64,000 nt of DNA, from positions 124,001-188,000 of the forward strand of contig JADKEB010000011.1 in assembly GCA_016718205.1 (NCBI GenBank), written 5' to 3'. The translations under genes and the position numbers were made by a program. The stretch comes from Saprospiraceae bacterium (GTDB lineage: Bacteria > Bacteroidota > Bacteroidia > Chitinophagales > Saprospiraceae). Of this stretch, positions 8,681 to 17,292 are shown piece after piece. The notes under the pieces are model-generated. The model searched no databases. It was not told the DNA's origin and was given only the letters and a program-made list of their open reading frames with translations. Positions within the stretch are counted from its first letter, which is position 1, and each line of letters opens with the position of its first letter.

Positions 8681-10066
8681 TCAGATCATTTCTTCCGGCT
8701 TGACCCATTCGTCAAATTCGGCTGCAGTGACATAGTTCAGATCCAGTGCCGCTTGTTTGAGCGTTGTACCTTCTTTATGCGCTTTTTTAGCTATTTCGGC
8801 CGCTTTGTCGTACCCTATTTTGGTATTGAGTGCGGTGACGAGCATTAATGAATTGTTGAGATTGTATTGGATTCTTTGCTCATTGGCTTCGATACCGACA
8901 GCACAATGTTCCTCAAAACTGATACATGCATCACCGATAAGATTGGCAGACATGAGGAAGTTAAAAATCATCACCGGTTTAAACACATTCAGTTGGAAGT
9001 GGCCACTCATACCACCTATGTTAATGCTGACATCATTGCCCATCACCTGTGCCATTGCCATAGTGAGTGCTTCAGATTGAGTTGGGTTGACTTTGCCGGG
9101 CATGATGGATGATCCGGGTTCGTTTTCCGGTATGGTGATCTCCCCGATACCACATCTGGGACCTGATGCGAGCATGCGGATATCATTTCCTATTTTCATC
9201 AATGACACAGCCACTGTCTTGAGTGCACCATGGGCCTCAACGATAGCATCGTGTGCGGCAAGGCCTTCAAATTTATTGCTACCTGTCACAAAAGGAAGAT
9301 CTGAAATTTCAGCTATCTTTTGAGCGACTAAGACATCATATCCGGCAGGAGTATTAAGTCCTGTTCCGACGGCTGTACCGCCGAGTGCCAATTCTGATAA
9401 GTGTGCAAAACTATTTTTTATGGCCTTGATGCCATGATCTAACTGTGCAACATATCCTGAAAGTTCTTGTCCCAAAGTCAGAGGTGTAGCATCCATAAAG
9501 TGAGTACGACCTATTTTGACGACATTCATAAATTTTTCTGACTTGGCTTTAAGTGTATCCCGGAGTTTTTCGATACCTGGTATAGTCACATCTACCAATA
9601 CTTTATATGCAGCTATGTGCATGGCAGTAGGGAAAGTGTCGTTGGAAGATTGAGATTTGTTGACATCATCGTTGGGATGGAGTATTTTTTTGGCATCATC
9701 CAGCGTGCCACCGTTGATCACATGACCCCGATTGGCGATGACTTCATTGAGATTCATATTGGATTGTGTTCCTGATCCGGTTTGCCATACTACAAGAGGA
9801 AACTGATCATCCAATTTCCCTTCCATGATTTCCTTACATACCTTTTCGATCATAATTTTCTTCTCAATTGATAATACACCAAGATCAAAATTGGCCTGAG
9901 CTGCTGCCATTTTTAGGACTGCAAAAGCATTGATAATCTCCTTTGGCATTTTATGACCACCAATCTTAAAATTATCCGCCGACCTTTGTGTCTGCGCTCC
10001 CCAATACTTATCAGCGGGAACATCGATGTACCCCATACTGTCCTTTTCCTTTCTGAATTGGCTCAT
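8681..10066 (-). CDS. fumC: class II fumarate hydratase
   Basis: Encodes 461 residues (E. coli FumC is 467). It catalyses the reversible hydration of fumarate to malate in the TCA cycle as a cytosolic tetramer. The superfamily signature GSSIMPGKVNPTQSEA is present at about residue 318, with the catalytic Ser loop in it, the substrate-binding GSGTQSNMN near 95-105, and SSNDTFPTAMH near 138. The N-terminus MSQFRKEKDSMGYIDVP fits the family. A TACCTTTG -7 element lies about 50 bp upstream, giving a short leader. It is convergent with the SQR gene. Confidence 0.97.
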   Translation of the reverse strand: MSQFRKEKDSMGYIDVPADKYWGAQTQRSADNFKIGGHKMPKEIINAFAVLKMAAAQANFDLGVLSIEKKIMIEKVCKEIMEGKLDDQFPLVVWQTGSGTQSNMNLNEVIANRGHVINGGTLDDAKKILHPNDDVNKSQSSNDTFPTAMHIAAYKVLVDVTIPGIEKLRDTLKAKSEKFMNVVKIGRTHFMDATPLTLGQELSGYVAQLDHGIKAIKNSFAHLSELALGGTAVGTGLNTPAGYDVLVAQKIAEISDLPFVTGSNKFEGLAAHDAIVEAHGALKTVAVSLMKIGNDIRMLASGPRCGIGEITIPENEPGSSIMPGKVNPTQSEALTMAMAQVMGNDVSINIGGMSGHFQLNVFKPVMIFNFLMSANLIGDACISFEEHCAVGIEANEQRIQYNLNNSLMLVTALNTKIGYDKAAEIAKKAHKEGTTLKQAALDLNYVTAAEFDEWVKPEEMI

Positions 10067-10114
10067 ATTTAATTCTTTTTATCTTTTAAAAACTTTTAGA
10101 TATCTTACAAACCG

Positions 10115-10122
10115 CAAAGGTA
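10115..10122 (-). promoter_or_regulatory. fumC: -7 promoter element (TACCTTTG) for fumC
   Basis: The minus strand reads TACCTTTGCGG, a perfect Bacteroidota -7 element, about 49 bp from the fumC ATG. Confidence 0.6.
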
Positions 10123-10203
10123 CAAATTACTCCAAATGAAACAGTGTGATTAAAAGCAAAATGAATGATGATCATTATCACTTTATATTTTTATCAAAAA
10201 ACA

Positions 10204-10237
10204 AAAGGAGCACTAAAAAATTATAGTGCTCCTTTTT
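10204..10237 (-). terminator. Rho-independent terminator after the DUF2853 gene
   Basis: AAAAGGAGCACTA and TAGTGCTCCTTTTT form an 11-12 bp stem with an 8-base AT loop. It lies 25 bp past the stop of the DUF2853 gene on the minus strand; the flanking A/T runs would let it work in both directions. Confidence 0.85.
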
Positions 10238-10262
10238 AACTTAATTTAGGATTTTAGAACAA

Positions 10263-10601
10263 TCAGGCGTACACCGACTCTTTTTTAAATTTCATCACTA
10301 AAAGAGTGTAGAATATTGCTCTATGCTTGTTTCTGTTTGATGAGCCCATTTTATCGACAGCTTCATCTATTGCTGCATCAAGTTCCGGTCCATCAGTAAG
10401 TCCAAGTTTCTTAATCAAAAAGTTGTTTTTCACTCTTGCTTTTTCTTCAGCATCACCACCGGAAACTAAAGATGCATCACCCAGATAAATAGATGGGCCC
10501 AAACCTTTAGTTACTTTGGTAAGCAGATCAGTAGAGATAGAAAGACCTAACTCTTTTGCATTTGCAGCATACATTGCTACTTTTTCATCAAATTTACTCA
10601 T
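10263..10601 (-). CDS. DUF2853 family protein
   Basis: Encodes 112 residues, starting MSKFDEKVAMYAANAKELG and rich in short helices, matching the small cytosolic DUF2853 family (about 100-115 residues) in full length, including the C-terminal helix KHRAIFYTLLVMKF. No catalytic motif is evident and the function is unknown. It lies 49 bp downstream of the DUF1508/OmpA gene, so the two may share a transcript, ended by the hairpin at 10204-10237. Confidence 0.85.
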   Translation of the reverse strand: MSKFDEKVAMYAANAKELGLSISTDLLTKVTKGLGPSIYLGDASLVSGGDAEEKARVKNNFLIKKLGLTDGPELDAAIDEAVDKMGSSNRNKHRAIFYTLLVMKFKKESVYA

Positions 10602-10650
10602 AATTTTAATTGTGTTGAATAGTTAAAAAAATATACCTTAATAATGACAA

Positions 10651-13035
10651 TTAATTACCTTTCAGTTCAGCCGGGACATCTGGTGGTATAGACTTACAAA
10701 TATCATTTCCATTGGCATCCTTTACAAAAAGCTCTACCCTTCTGTTAAATTTCCTACCTGAATCATCATCTGTATTCTTAGCAATAGGTGCAGACTCACT
10801 TGATGCTGATATGGTAATTCGATTTGCATCAATGCCTGCCTGTACCAGAACAGCCTTGGCTGAGTTAGCTCTGTTTTCAGAAAGTCTCTGATTGTAAGCG
10901 TCATCACCTCTTGCATCTGCATAAGCTTTTAGTACACCTACATAAGTTGGATTTTCTTTCAGGATTTTTGCCATTAGCTGTAATTCACCATCAGCATCCT
11001 GGCGTATGTTATATTTATCAAAGTCAAAAAATATCCAATTGAGATCACAACTCGGAGGTGCAGGTGCTACTTCAGGAGATGTCTGTGCCACTACTGTATC
11101 TACTGGAGCAGGTGTTGGTTCGGCTGGTGCCGGATTCACAACAGAAACTCCATCGGCCTTTTTCTCATTACAAGACTTCATCCAGAATATCAATGGTATA
11201 AGCAGCAATAATGGCAGTAACCACCACCAGTTAAATCCTGTACCTCCACTTGCCACTGGAGCTACAGTAGGGACAACTTTTGGTGTCGCTGCAATGGGAG
11301 CAGGGGTAACCAAAGGTGGTGCAGCAGCAACCGGTACTACCGGAGGAGGTATAATGGCAGCACCTGGTTTCTCAGGACATGATCTTCCCACTTCTCTTCC
11401 TGTCTTATCTTTCAGTACTTTGATGACAAAACCTGCTTTTTCTATGGTTTCATACATACTGCTATCATTATGATGCTTGATCACGCCTCTCAACTCTTGG
11501 TCTCGTTCTTGTGCAGTTTTGAATCCTTCACTTCGCAATCTTACACTACCATCTTTATTATAAACTACAAAATAAAATTGACCATTCTTATGCTTAAAAA
11601 ATGCAATGTTATGTGCTTTATCACTGATTGCATATCCTTTGTATTCATCACAGGCCAGATAGTCATCTGATTTATCCGGGTTTTTGTATTCTGTTTTATC
11701 TTTTAACATTTCAGAAGCTAAGGCAGCCGTTCCTGCAATAGCTATAGCAGCAGGCGCAGCAATATTGACCGGTTCTTCTACTTTAACTTCAGCTACAACT
11801 GCAGGTGGAATGACCATCGCCCATAGCTTATCTTCACTATCTTTAGGGCACGACCTTCCTATCTCCTGGTGATTTCCAGCTTTTAGTACCAAATAGTGTA
11901 GACCCCGTTTTTCTTCTGTCTTAAATCTTTCTCTGATTTCTCTGTTTTTGCGCACCGACTCCATACCATTGTCGCGTGCTGCTGCGGTAGGGTAGCCTTC
12001 ACTTCTCAATATGACATTGCCATCCCCATCATACCACGCAAAATAATATTTTCCTGTGTTTTCATGAAGGAATCGAATGAATCCACCTTCTTCAACTTTG
12101 TCGCTTTGGTATTGTTCTTCGTACTCTCTGCATATCATGTAATCATCCTCCTCATTTGTATCGGAAAGTATAGGGTTAGCAGCTGTCAGAGCAGCTAATC
12201 GAAGGGCTTCTGCTTTAGCTCTTTCAGAAGGTAGCCATGCTCTTGCTTCGTCTTCTGTCCTGAATGGACAAGATCTGCCTATCTCCTGATGGTTTCCTGC
12301 TTTGAGCACTAAGTACCATAAGCCTCTTTGTTCTTCAATTTTATATCTTTCTTCCAGATCTCTGTTTTTGCGAACTGATTCTAAACCAGAATCTCTCCCT
12401 CCGGCAGTAGGATATGCTTCACTTCTCATGATGATATCTCCGGAATTAGTAACCCAAGCAAAATAAAAGTTGCCGGTGTTTTCATGTTTAAACCTGATAA
12501 AATTGCCATCTTCCAATGCATCTGTGGAGAATTTCTCCTCATATTCTCTACAAATCATGTAGTCATCACTTTCTTTGGAAGAAGCATCATCACCATCGTT
12601 AGCAAAAGCCACACCTTCCTGAGGCACGCTACCTGCTTCAATTGATGCCAATCTGAAAAACTCAGCAGCAAACGCAGCTCTCTGAGATGGAAGGTAAGAC
12701 ATTACTTCTTCTTCAGATTGTTCCGGGCAGGATCTGGCAATCTCTTGGTGATTTCCTGCCTTCAAACTCAATATCCAACGACCATCTGGCAGCATTTTAG
12801 CACTGTACATCTCATCATTGTCCATGTTTTTTTGGACTGATGAGATACCATTTTCTCTTCCAGCTTCGCTACTATAGCCTTCACTTCGTAACACAACTAA
12901 GCCATGATCTATAAAAGAAAAATAGAATTTTCCTTCTTGCTCAAATCGGTTAAAGCCTTGTTCATGGAAATTTGTAGATCGGTATTGATCACACTTCAAA
13001 TAATCATCATCCCGATGTTGAATTGGGTCATTCAT
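10651..13035 (-). CDS. four DUF1508 (YegP-like) repeats, transmembrane segment and OmpA peptidoglycan-binding domain
   Basis: Encodes 794 residues. Four copies of the DUF1508 module start near residues 9, 155, 297 and 455, each opening with DDYx(K/I/A)C and ending in GNHQEI(G/A)RSCP (the last copy reads TGREVGRSCP). The third copy is followed by an Ala/Val-rich linker. A Pro/Ala linker leads to one membrane segment (NWWWLLPLLLLIPLIFWMK, about residues 598-617). After another Pro-rich stretch comes an OmpA C-terminal domain (about 664-780) with YADARGDDAYNQRLSENRA, the peptidoglycan-binding core. There is no signal peptide, so the repeats are predicted cytoplasmic and the OmpA domain periplasmic (inference). 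Upstream gene of the DUF2853 gene. Confidence 0.85.
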   Translation of the reverse strand: MNDPIQHRDDDYLKCDQYRSTNFHEQGFNRFEQEGKFYFSFIDHGLVVLRSEGYSSEAGRENGISSVQKNMDNDEMYSAKMLPDGRWILSLKAGNHQEIARSCPEQSEEEVMSYLPSQRAAFAAEFFRLASIEAGSVPQEGVAFANDGDDASSKESDDYMICREYEEKFSTDALEDGNFIRFKHENTGNFYFAWVTNSGDIIMRSEAYPTAGGRDSGLESVRKNRDLEERYKIEEQRGLWYLVLKAGNHQEIGRSCPFRTEDEARAWLPSERAKAEALRLAALTAANPILSDTNEEDDYMICREYEEQYQSDKVEEGGFIRFLHENTGKYYFAWYDGDGNVILRSEGYPTAAARDNGMESVRKNREIRERFKTEEKRGLHYLVLKAGNHQEIGRSCPKDSEDKLWAMVIPPAVVAEVKVEEPVNIAAPAAIAIAGTAALASEMLKDKTEYKNPDKSDDYLACDEYKGYAISDKAHNIAFFKHKNGQFYFVVYNKDGSVRLRSEGFKTAQERDQELRGVIKHHNDSSMYETIEKAGFVIKVLKDKTGREVGRSCPEKPGAAIIPPPVVPVAAAPPLVTPAPIAATPKVVPTVAPVASGGTGFNWWWLLPLLLLIPLIFWMKSCNEKKADGVSVVNPAPAEPTPAPVDTVVAQTSPEVAPAPPSCDLNWIFFDFDKYNIRQDADGELQLMAKILKENPTYVGVLKAYADARGDDAYNQRLSENRANSAKAVLVQAGIDANRITISASSESAPIAKNTDDDSGRKFNRRVELFVKDANGNDICKSIPPDVPAELKGN

Positions 13036-13208
13036 TTTTAACTGTTTTTGTTAATTATAAAAAAAATTAGCAAAGAGTTTTTTGGGGAGCTGACAAATCG
13101 AAGCTGTAAATATACAAACAATTAAATTAACAAAAGAAATTAAACCAAAAATATTTATAGGATTTCACTTGCAATTTACAAAGAATGACTCAAAAGAAAA
13201 TAACTGTA

Positions 13209-14096
13209 TCAGAGTATGATTTCCTGATACCCAAGAATGGTGTCGTAGCCTTTCGAATTAAAGTATTTTTTTACATAGTCCATACCATCGACAGAAGTGG
13301 CCATAACAAAATCTCCACCCCATGCCCCAAGTGATTTGACTGTACCTGAGTAATCTGAAAAAAGTCTGTCCTTCACTTTTTCAAAACCAGTGTGACTACT
13401 GACAGTATCTTCATGCTTCTGGAGAAGTTTCTCAAAATCTGACAGATCTTTTGTTGTCCTGATTTCTTCTGTAATGGATGTTATTGTTTTGACAAAAGCA
13501 CTTTTATTTTTTACAGCTTTGATATAGTCTTTAATACCTTGAGCTGAATTTTGTTTGTTGCCCAAATGTATAAAAAACAAATTGTCTTTAAACTTAGGAT
13601 TAAAATCTACTTCAGTGTATGCAACTTCATCAGGTGAGTTGACATATTCTACAGGACCATCAGAAAATGCACAAGCCACATCATATCCCGAACCATCTTC
13701 GGTTTTGAAATAGAGTAATAAAGGATTTACTTCTGCCCACTCAGAAATCAAATAGATTAAAGTACTGCTTGAACCCAAGCCCCAATCAAGTGGAAATTCA
13801 ACCTGAGTTTCTATCTTAAAGCCATTCCATTGAGATAGAAATTCTGAGTTGAGTCTTACAGCATTTTTTAAAAGTTTCTGTAGATAATCTGATACTTTTT
13901 GATCAGTAGTGGTTACAGCAGAAAAGTCAAATAACGAAATAGTAGACTCAAACCAAGTCTTTCCTTTCATATCAAGGCTTTCCCATATGAGATCTGAACT
14001 TGTAGTTCTTTTGACGATCAGTTTCTGTCCCAATTTGGTGGGTAAGCCGAGTGCTTTAGCCCCATCCAATACAGCATACTCTCCAGTGAGCAGCAA
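13209..14096 (-). CDS. GHMP kinase of the GYDIA type (mevalonate kinase-like)
   Basis: Encodes at least 295 residues. It resembles the Bacteroidota GYDIA-family GHMP kinases: LLLTGEYAVLDGAKALGLPTK at the N-terminus, the ATP-binding motif PLDWGLGSSSTL, and GSGYDVACAF, the motif that names the family (here GYDVA). Members resemble mevalonate/phosphomevalonate kinases, but their substrate is unproven. The start is unusual: 14096 is a TTG, and the conserved upstream residues KYYGHGK are encoded in frame before it with no ATG. The frame is open back to a TAA near 14159, with an ATC at 14124-14126 where homologues would be expected to have Met. It is monocistronic. Confidence 0.8.
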   Translation of the reverse strand: MLLTGEYAVLDGAKALGLPTKLGQKLIVKRTTSSDLIWESLDMKGKTWFESTISLFDFSAVTTTDQKVSDYLQKLLKNAVRLNSEFLSQWNGFKIETQVEFPLDWGLGSSSTLIYLISEWAEVNPLLLYFKTEDGSGYDVACAFSDGPVEYVNSPDEVAYTEVDFNPKFKDNLFFIHLGNKQNSAQGIKDYIKAVKNKSAFVKTITSITEEIRTTKDLSDFEKLLQKHEDTVSSHTGFEKVKDRLFSDYSGTVKSLGAWGGDFVMATSVDGMDYVKKYFNSKGYDTILGYQEIIL

Positions 14097-14286
14097 CTTG
14101 CCATGGCCGTAATATTTCGTTTTGATATGTTCTGGTTTTAAAAATCCGCGACAAAATTAATAAATTAAAAAAATACCACAAATATTTTACATTTTTTCTT
14201 TTATGTATTTTACTTAATGTAAGTCATTTACATATTAATGGTATTGTCTGACGACCTTGAACAGCAAAAAATTATGGAAAACCTTG

Positions 14287-14450
14287 AATTTACTCCAAAA
14301 ACAAATATTATATGAAAATCAAATGTTTTTGATCCTTCCCGTGCCTAATCTGCAGGCAGGCCTAAACGGAAACGTTTGATTATATATGCAGTATAAATAA
14401 ATAAATAAATATTTATTTCTTTTCATTATAGAATTTTCGTTGGGATTAAA
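14287..14450. repeat. dispersed palindromic intergenic repeat, copy A
   Basis: This stretch matches 18365-18499 over most of its length: TTACTCC(A/G)AAAACAAATAT, an AATCAAA(C/T)GTTTTT arm, the inverse AAACGTTTGATTAT arm, then ATGCAGTA and a T-rich end with TTCATTA(T/G)AGA. The two arms form a hairpin in each copy. No ORF is inside. The rest of 14097-14708 is AT-rich DNA plus the rplM promoter and leader. Confidence 0.65.
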
Positions 14451-14628
14451 CCTTAAATTATTAAGTGTTGGTCAAAATTTAAAGAAACAGGGTCAAATGA
14501 TCGAAATGAAGGTGTCCTTCACATAATGAAAATAAAATGTTTGCCAAAATAAAACTGTTTTTCAGCGAGTTATGTAAAATATTTTTAAAAAATTATTTAA
14601 AAAAGTTTTTTTTATTACTTAAAGCTTT

Positions 14629-14636
14629 TACTTTTG
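14629..14636 (+). promoter_or_regulatory. rplM: -7 promoter element (TACTTTTG) for the rplM operon
   Basis: TACTTTTG matches TAnnTTTG exactly and is followed by GCGGG. Transcription would start near 14641, giving a leader of about 65-70 bases before rplM. Confidence 0.6.
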
Positions 14637-14642
14637 CGGGCT

Positions 14643-14669
14643 CAATTGGAAAAGCAATATTCCATATTG
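14643..14669 (+). ncRNA. candidate structured leader of the rplM (L13) mRNA
   Basis: CAATTGGAA (14643-14651) pairs with TTCCATATTG (14660-14669), with one bulged T, right at the predicted 5' end of the rplM transcript. Autogenous L13 leaders have been described for Bacteroidia, so this is a candidate regulatory stem-loop; conservation was not tested. Confidence 0.4.
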
Positions 14670-14708
14670 AAAATAAGATCATAGTTTAAACATTAAAATT
14701 AATAAAAA

Positions 14709-15152
14709 GTGGATACACTAAGTTACAAAACCAAATCGGCCAACGCTGCTACAGTAGACCAGAAGTGGTATGTTGTCGATGCTGAGGGAGAAGTAGTGGG
14801 AAGGCTAGCAACAAGGATTGCAACCGTCCTCAGAGGGAAACACAAACCTGATTTTACCCCTCATTTTGATACAGGAGACTTCGTCATAGTAGTCAATGCG
14901 GATAAGGTAAGATTTACCGGATCAAAGCTTGACGACAAAGAGTATCAGAGATATTCCGGTTATCCTGGTGGACAAAAGAGAAGAACAGCAAAAGAAATGC
15001 TGGATAAAAAACCTGAGATGATACTTGAACTTGCCGTAAAAGGTATGTTGCCAAAAACGAAACTCGGGAGAGCCATGATTAAAAAATTATTTTTATATGC
15101 AGCTTCAACACATCCGCATGCTGCACAGAAACCTGAACCATTTAAATTTTAA
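14709..15152 (+). CDS. rplM: 50S ribosomal protein L13
   Basis: Encodes 147 residues starting from GTG. Typical uL13 features are present: QKWYVVDAEGEVVGRLAT at the start, GKHKPDFTPHFDTGDFVIVVNA, and the C-terminal AVKGMLPKTKLGRAM and PHAAQKPE. It is a large-subunit protein that helps early 50S assembly. It leads the cluster rplM-rpsI-rpsB-tsf, a standard order in Bacteroidota, with only 6 bp to rpsI. A promoter (14629) and a stem-loop leader precede it. Confidence 0.97.
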   Translation: MDTLSYKTKSANAATVDQKWYVVDAEGEVVGRLATRIATVLRGKHKPDFTPHFDTGDFVIVVNADKVRFTGSKLDDKEYQRYSGYPGGQKRRTAKEMLDKKPEMILELAVKGMLPKTKLGRAMIKKLFLYAASTHPHAAQKPEPFKF

Positions 15153-15158
15153 GAAAAG

Positions 15159-15544
15159 ATGGAAATGATAAACAGTATCGGAAGAAGAAAAGCCTCCACT
15201 GCAAGAATATATGTAGTCAAAGGTAGTGGAAAGATCACAATTAACGGTAAAGATTACAAGGACTATTTCCCAATGGCTATCACACAATCTGCTGTGACAG
15301 ATCCGTTAAAGGTAGCAGAGTCTGAAGGTCAGTATGATATAAAAATCACCGTAGCCGGCGGAGGATTCAAAGGACAGTCTGAGGCGATAAGAATGGGTAT
15401 ATCCAGATCATTGGTAAAAATCAATGAAGATGTCAAAAAACTCTGAAAGATAAAAAATATCTTACCCGTGACTCAAGAGAAGTAGAAAGAAAGAAATTCG
15501 GAAAACCAAAAGCAAGAAAGAGCTTCCAGTTCTCCAAGCGTTAA
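15159..15544 (+). CDS. rpsI: 30S ribosomal protein S9, apparent one-base frameshift
   Basis: uS9 begins MEMINSIGRRKASTARIYV and runs in frame to a premature TGA at 15444-15446 (95 residues). The missing C-terminus (YLTRDSREVERKKFGKPKAR...FQFSKR, ending with TAA at 15542-15544) is intact in another frame. The break is at the A6 run 15435-15440: one extra A there gives VKKTLKD and restores a full-length S9 of about 128 residues with the spacing seen in homologues. S9 is essential and its C-terminal SKR tail contacts the P-site tRNA, so an uncorrected truncation is unlikely. Sequencing error is the simplest explanation; ribosomal frameshifting is the alternative. Confidence 0.9.
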
Positions 15545-15593
15545 TCTTTTACTACAATTTATTAAATCATATATTCAAAAAAAATATAAAGAA

Positions 15594-16307
15594 ATGAATA
15601 AGCCGACATATAATGAAATGTTAGAAGCCGGAGTACATTACGGACACTTAAAAAGAAAGTGGAATCCTAAGATGCTCCCATACATTTTCATGGAAAGAAA
15701 GGGAATACATATCATAGACCTTAACAGAACAGCTGAATGTCTTGACAGAGCTGCATATGCCATGAAACAAATGGCTAAATCAGGCAAAAAAATATTGTTT
15801 GTTGCTACAAAAAAACAAGCTAAGGATATCGTAGCTACAGCAGCAAGAAGCGCAGAAATGCCATTTGTTACGGAAAGATGGCTGGGTGGTATGATGACCA
15901 ATTTTGCAACCATACGTAAATCTGTAAAAAAGATGAACAGTATCGACAAAATGCTCAATGATCCTGCTATCTCTATTACCAAAAAAGAGAGACTCACACT
16001 CACAAGAGAAAAAGAGAAACTTGAAAAAGTATTGGGTGGTGTTGCTAATCTCAACAGACTACCAAGTGCCGTATTTATGGTAGATATTCATCACGAACAT
16101 ATCGCCCTGGCGGAAGCAAAGAGATTGGGTATGAAGACCATAGCCATGGTTGATACTAACTCAGATCCTAATAAAGTTGATTTTGCTATCCCATCAAATG
16201 ATGATGCTTCAAAATCTGTAAAACTGATCACTGACTATGTGATGAGTGCTATCAAAGAAGGACTGGAAGAAAGGAGAGTTGCCAAATTGGACTCCAAGGA
16301 AGACTAA
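15594..16307 (+). CDS. rpsB: 30S ribosomal protein S2
   Basis: Encodes 237 residues with uS2 hallmarks: EAGVHYGHLKRKWNPKMLPYIF, GIHIIDLNRT, a coiled-coil insert around KKERLTLTREKEKLEKVLGG, and the C-terminal GMKTIAMVDTNSDPNKVDFAIPSNDDA. It binds the 30S platform with S1. The gene sits 49 bp after the true end of rpsI and 38 bp before tsf, the near-universal rpsB-tsf pair. Confidence 0.97.
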   Translation: MNKPTYNEMLEAGVHYGHLKRKWNPKMLPYIFMERKGIHIIDLNRTAECLDRAAYAMKQMAKSGKKILFVATKKQAKDIVATAARSAEMPFVTERWLGGMMTNFATIRKSVKKMNSIDKMLNDPAISITKKERLTLTREKEKLEKVLGGVANLNRLPSAVFMVDIHHEHIALAEAKRLGMKTIAMVDTNSDPNKVDFAIPSNDDASKSVKLITDYVMSAIKEGLEERRVAKLDSKED

Positions 16308-16345
16308 TTCAAAAATATTAATAAATATTAAATAAGAAATAAATC

Positions 16346-17182
16346 ATGAGTGAAGTAAATATTTCGGCAACGGCTGTCAAAGAACTCAGAGAGCAAACCG
16401 GAGTGGGTATGATGGATTGCAAAAAAGCATTGGTCGAAGCCAACGGTGATTTCGAAAAAGCGATAGAGTTATTAAGACTTCGTGGTCAGAAAATGTCAGA
16501 AAAAAGAGCTGACAGAGATGCTAAAGAAGGTGTGGTCATAGCAATGGTATCTCCGGACAACAAAAAAGGTATAGTAGTCAGATTGAGTTGCGAAACAGAC
16601 TTTGTTTCTAAAAATGAAGACTTTATAAACCTTACGAAAGACATTGCTCAGATAGCATTGAACACATTTCCTTCTGACCTGGAGAGCCTAAACCAACAGC
16701 ACATGAACGGATTGACCCTTCAGACTGTTGTAACTGAGCAGGTTGCAAGAATCGGTGAAAAAATCGAAATTGCAGACTATCAGAAAATCGAAGCACCGCT
16801 TGTAACATCTTATATACACATGGGTAATAAAGCTGGCGTATTGGTCGGACTGAATCTTGCAGATGACAAATACATAGATGCCGGTAGAGACGTGGCCATG
16901 CAGGTAGCAGCTATGAAACCGGTAGCTTTGGATAAAGATGATGTATCACAAGATATAGTCAACAAGGAAATTGAAATCGGAAAAGAAATAGCAAGAAACG
17001 AAGGTAAACCTGAAGACATGCTAGAAAAAATAGCAGTGGGCAAACTTAATAAGTTCTTTAAAGATAATACCCTGTTAAATCAGGTATTTGTAAAGGATGG
17101 AAAAATAAGTGTTGCTGAATATCTGAAATCAAAAAATCCTGAATTGACAGCAATCGGATTTAAACATGTAAAATTGGGTTAA
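16346..17182 (+). CDS. tsf: elongation factor Ts
   Basis: Encodes 278 residues. The N-terminal UBA-like segment VKELREQTGVGMMDCKKALVEANGDFEKA and the EF-Tu-contacting motif LSCETDFVSKNEDF are clear. It is the GDP/GTP exchange factor for EF-Tu. The gene is last in the rplM-rpsI-rpsB-tsf cluster, followed at once by a strong terminator at 17191-17223. Confidence 0.97.
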   Translation: MSEVNISATAVKELREQTGVGMMDCKKALVEANGDFEKAIELLRLRGQKMSEKRADRDAKEGVVIAMVSPDNKKGIVVRLSCETDFVSKNEDFINLTKDIAQIALNTFPSDLESLNQQHMNGLTLQTVVTEQVARIGEKIEIADYQKIEAPLVTSYIHMGNKAGVLVGLNLADDKYIDAGRDVAMQVAAMKPVALDKDDVSQDIVNKEIEIGKEIARNEGKPEDMLEKIAVGKLNKFFKDNTLLNQVFVKDGKISVAEYLKSKNPELTAIGFKHVKLG

Positions 17183-17190
17183 AAAAATTT

Positions 17191-17223
17191 AAAAGAGCGG
17201 TTCAAACAACCGCTCTTTTTTTA
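17191..17223 (+). terminator. Rho-independent terminator after tsf
   Basis: AAAGAGCGGTT and AACCGCTCTTT form a perfect 11-bp stem with a 5-base loop, followed by a T-run. It separates the ribosomal cluster from pyrH. Confidence 0.92.
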
Positions 17224-17292
17224 TGTCCGTTTCAATCCTACTCACTTCAAAAACCTTATCACAATCTTAACCATTGTCTTAATCTAATCCTT

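Noticed and set aside
11006..11473. 155-codon Ala/Gly-rich plus-strand ORF
   Set aside because: It is the antisense of the Pro/Ala linker of the DUF1508-OmpA gene; low-complexity shadow.
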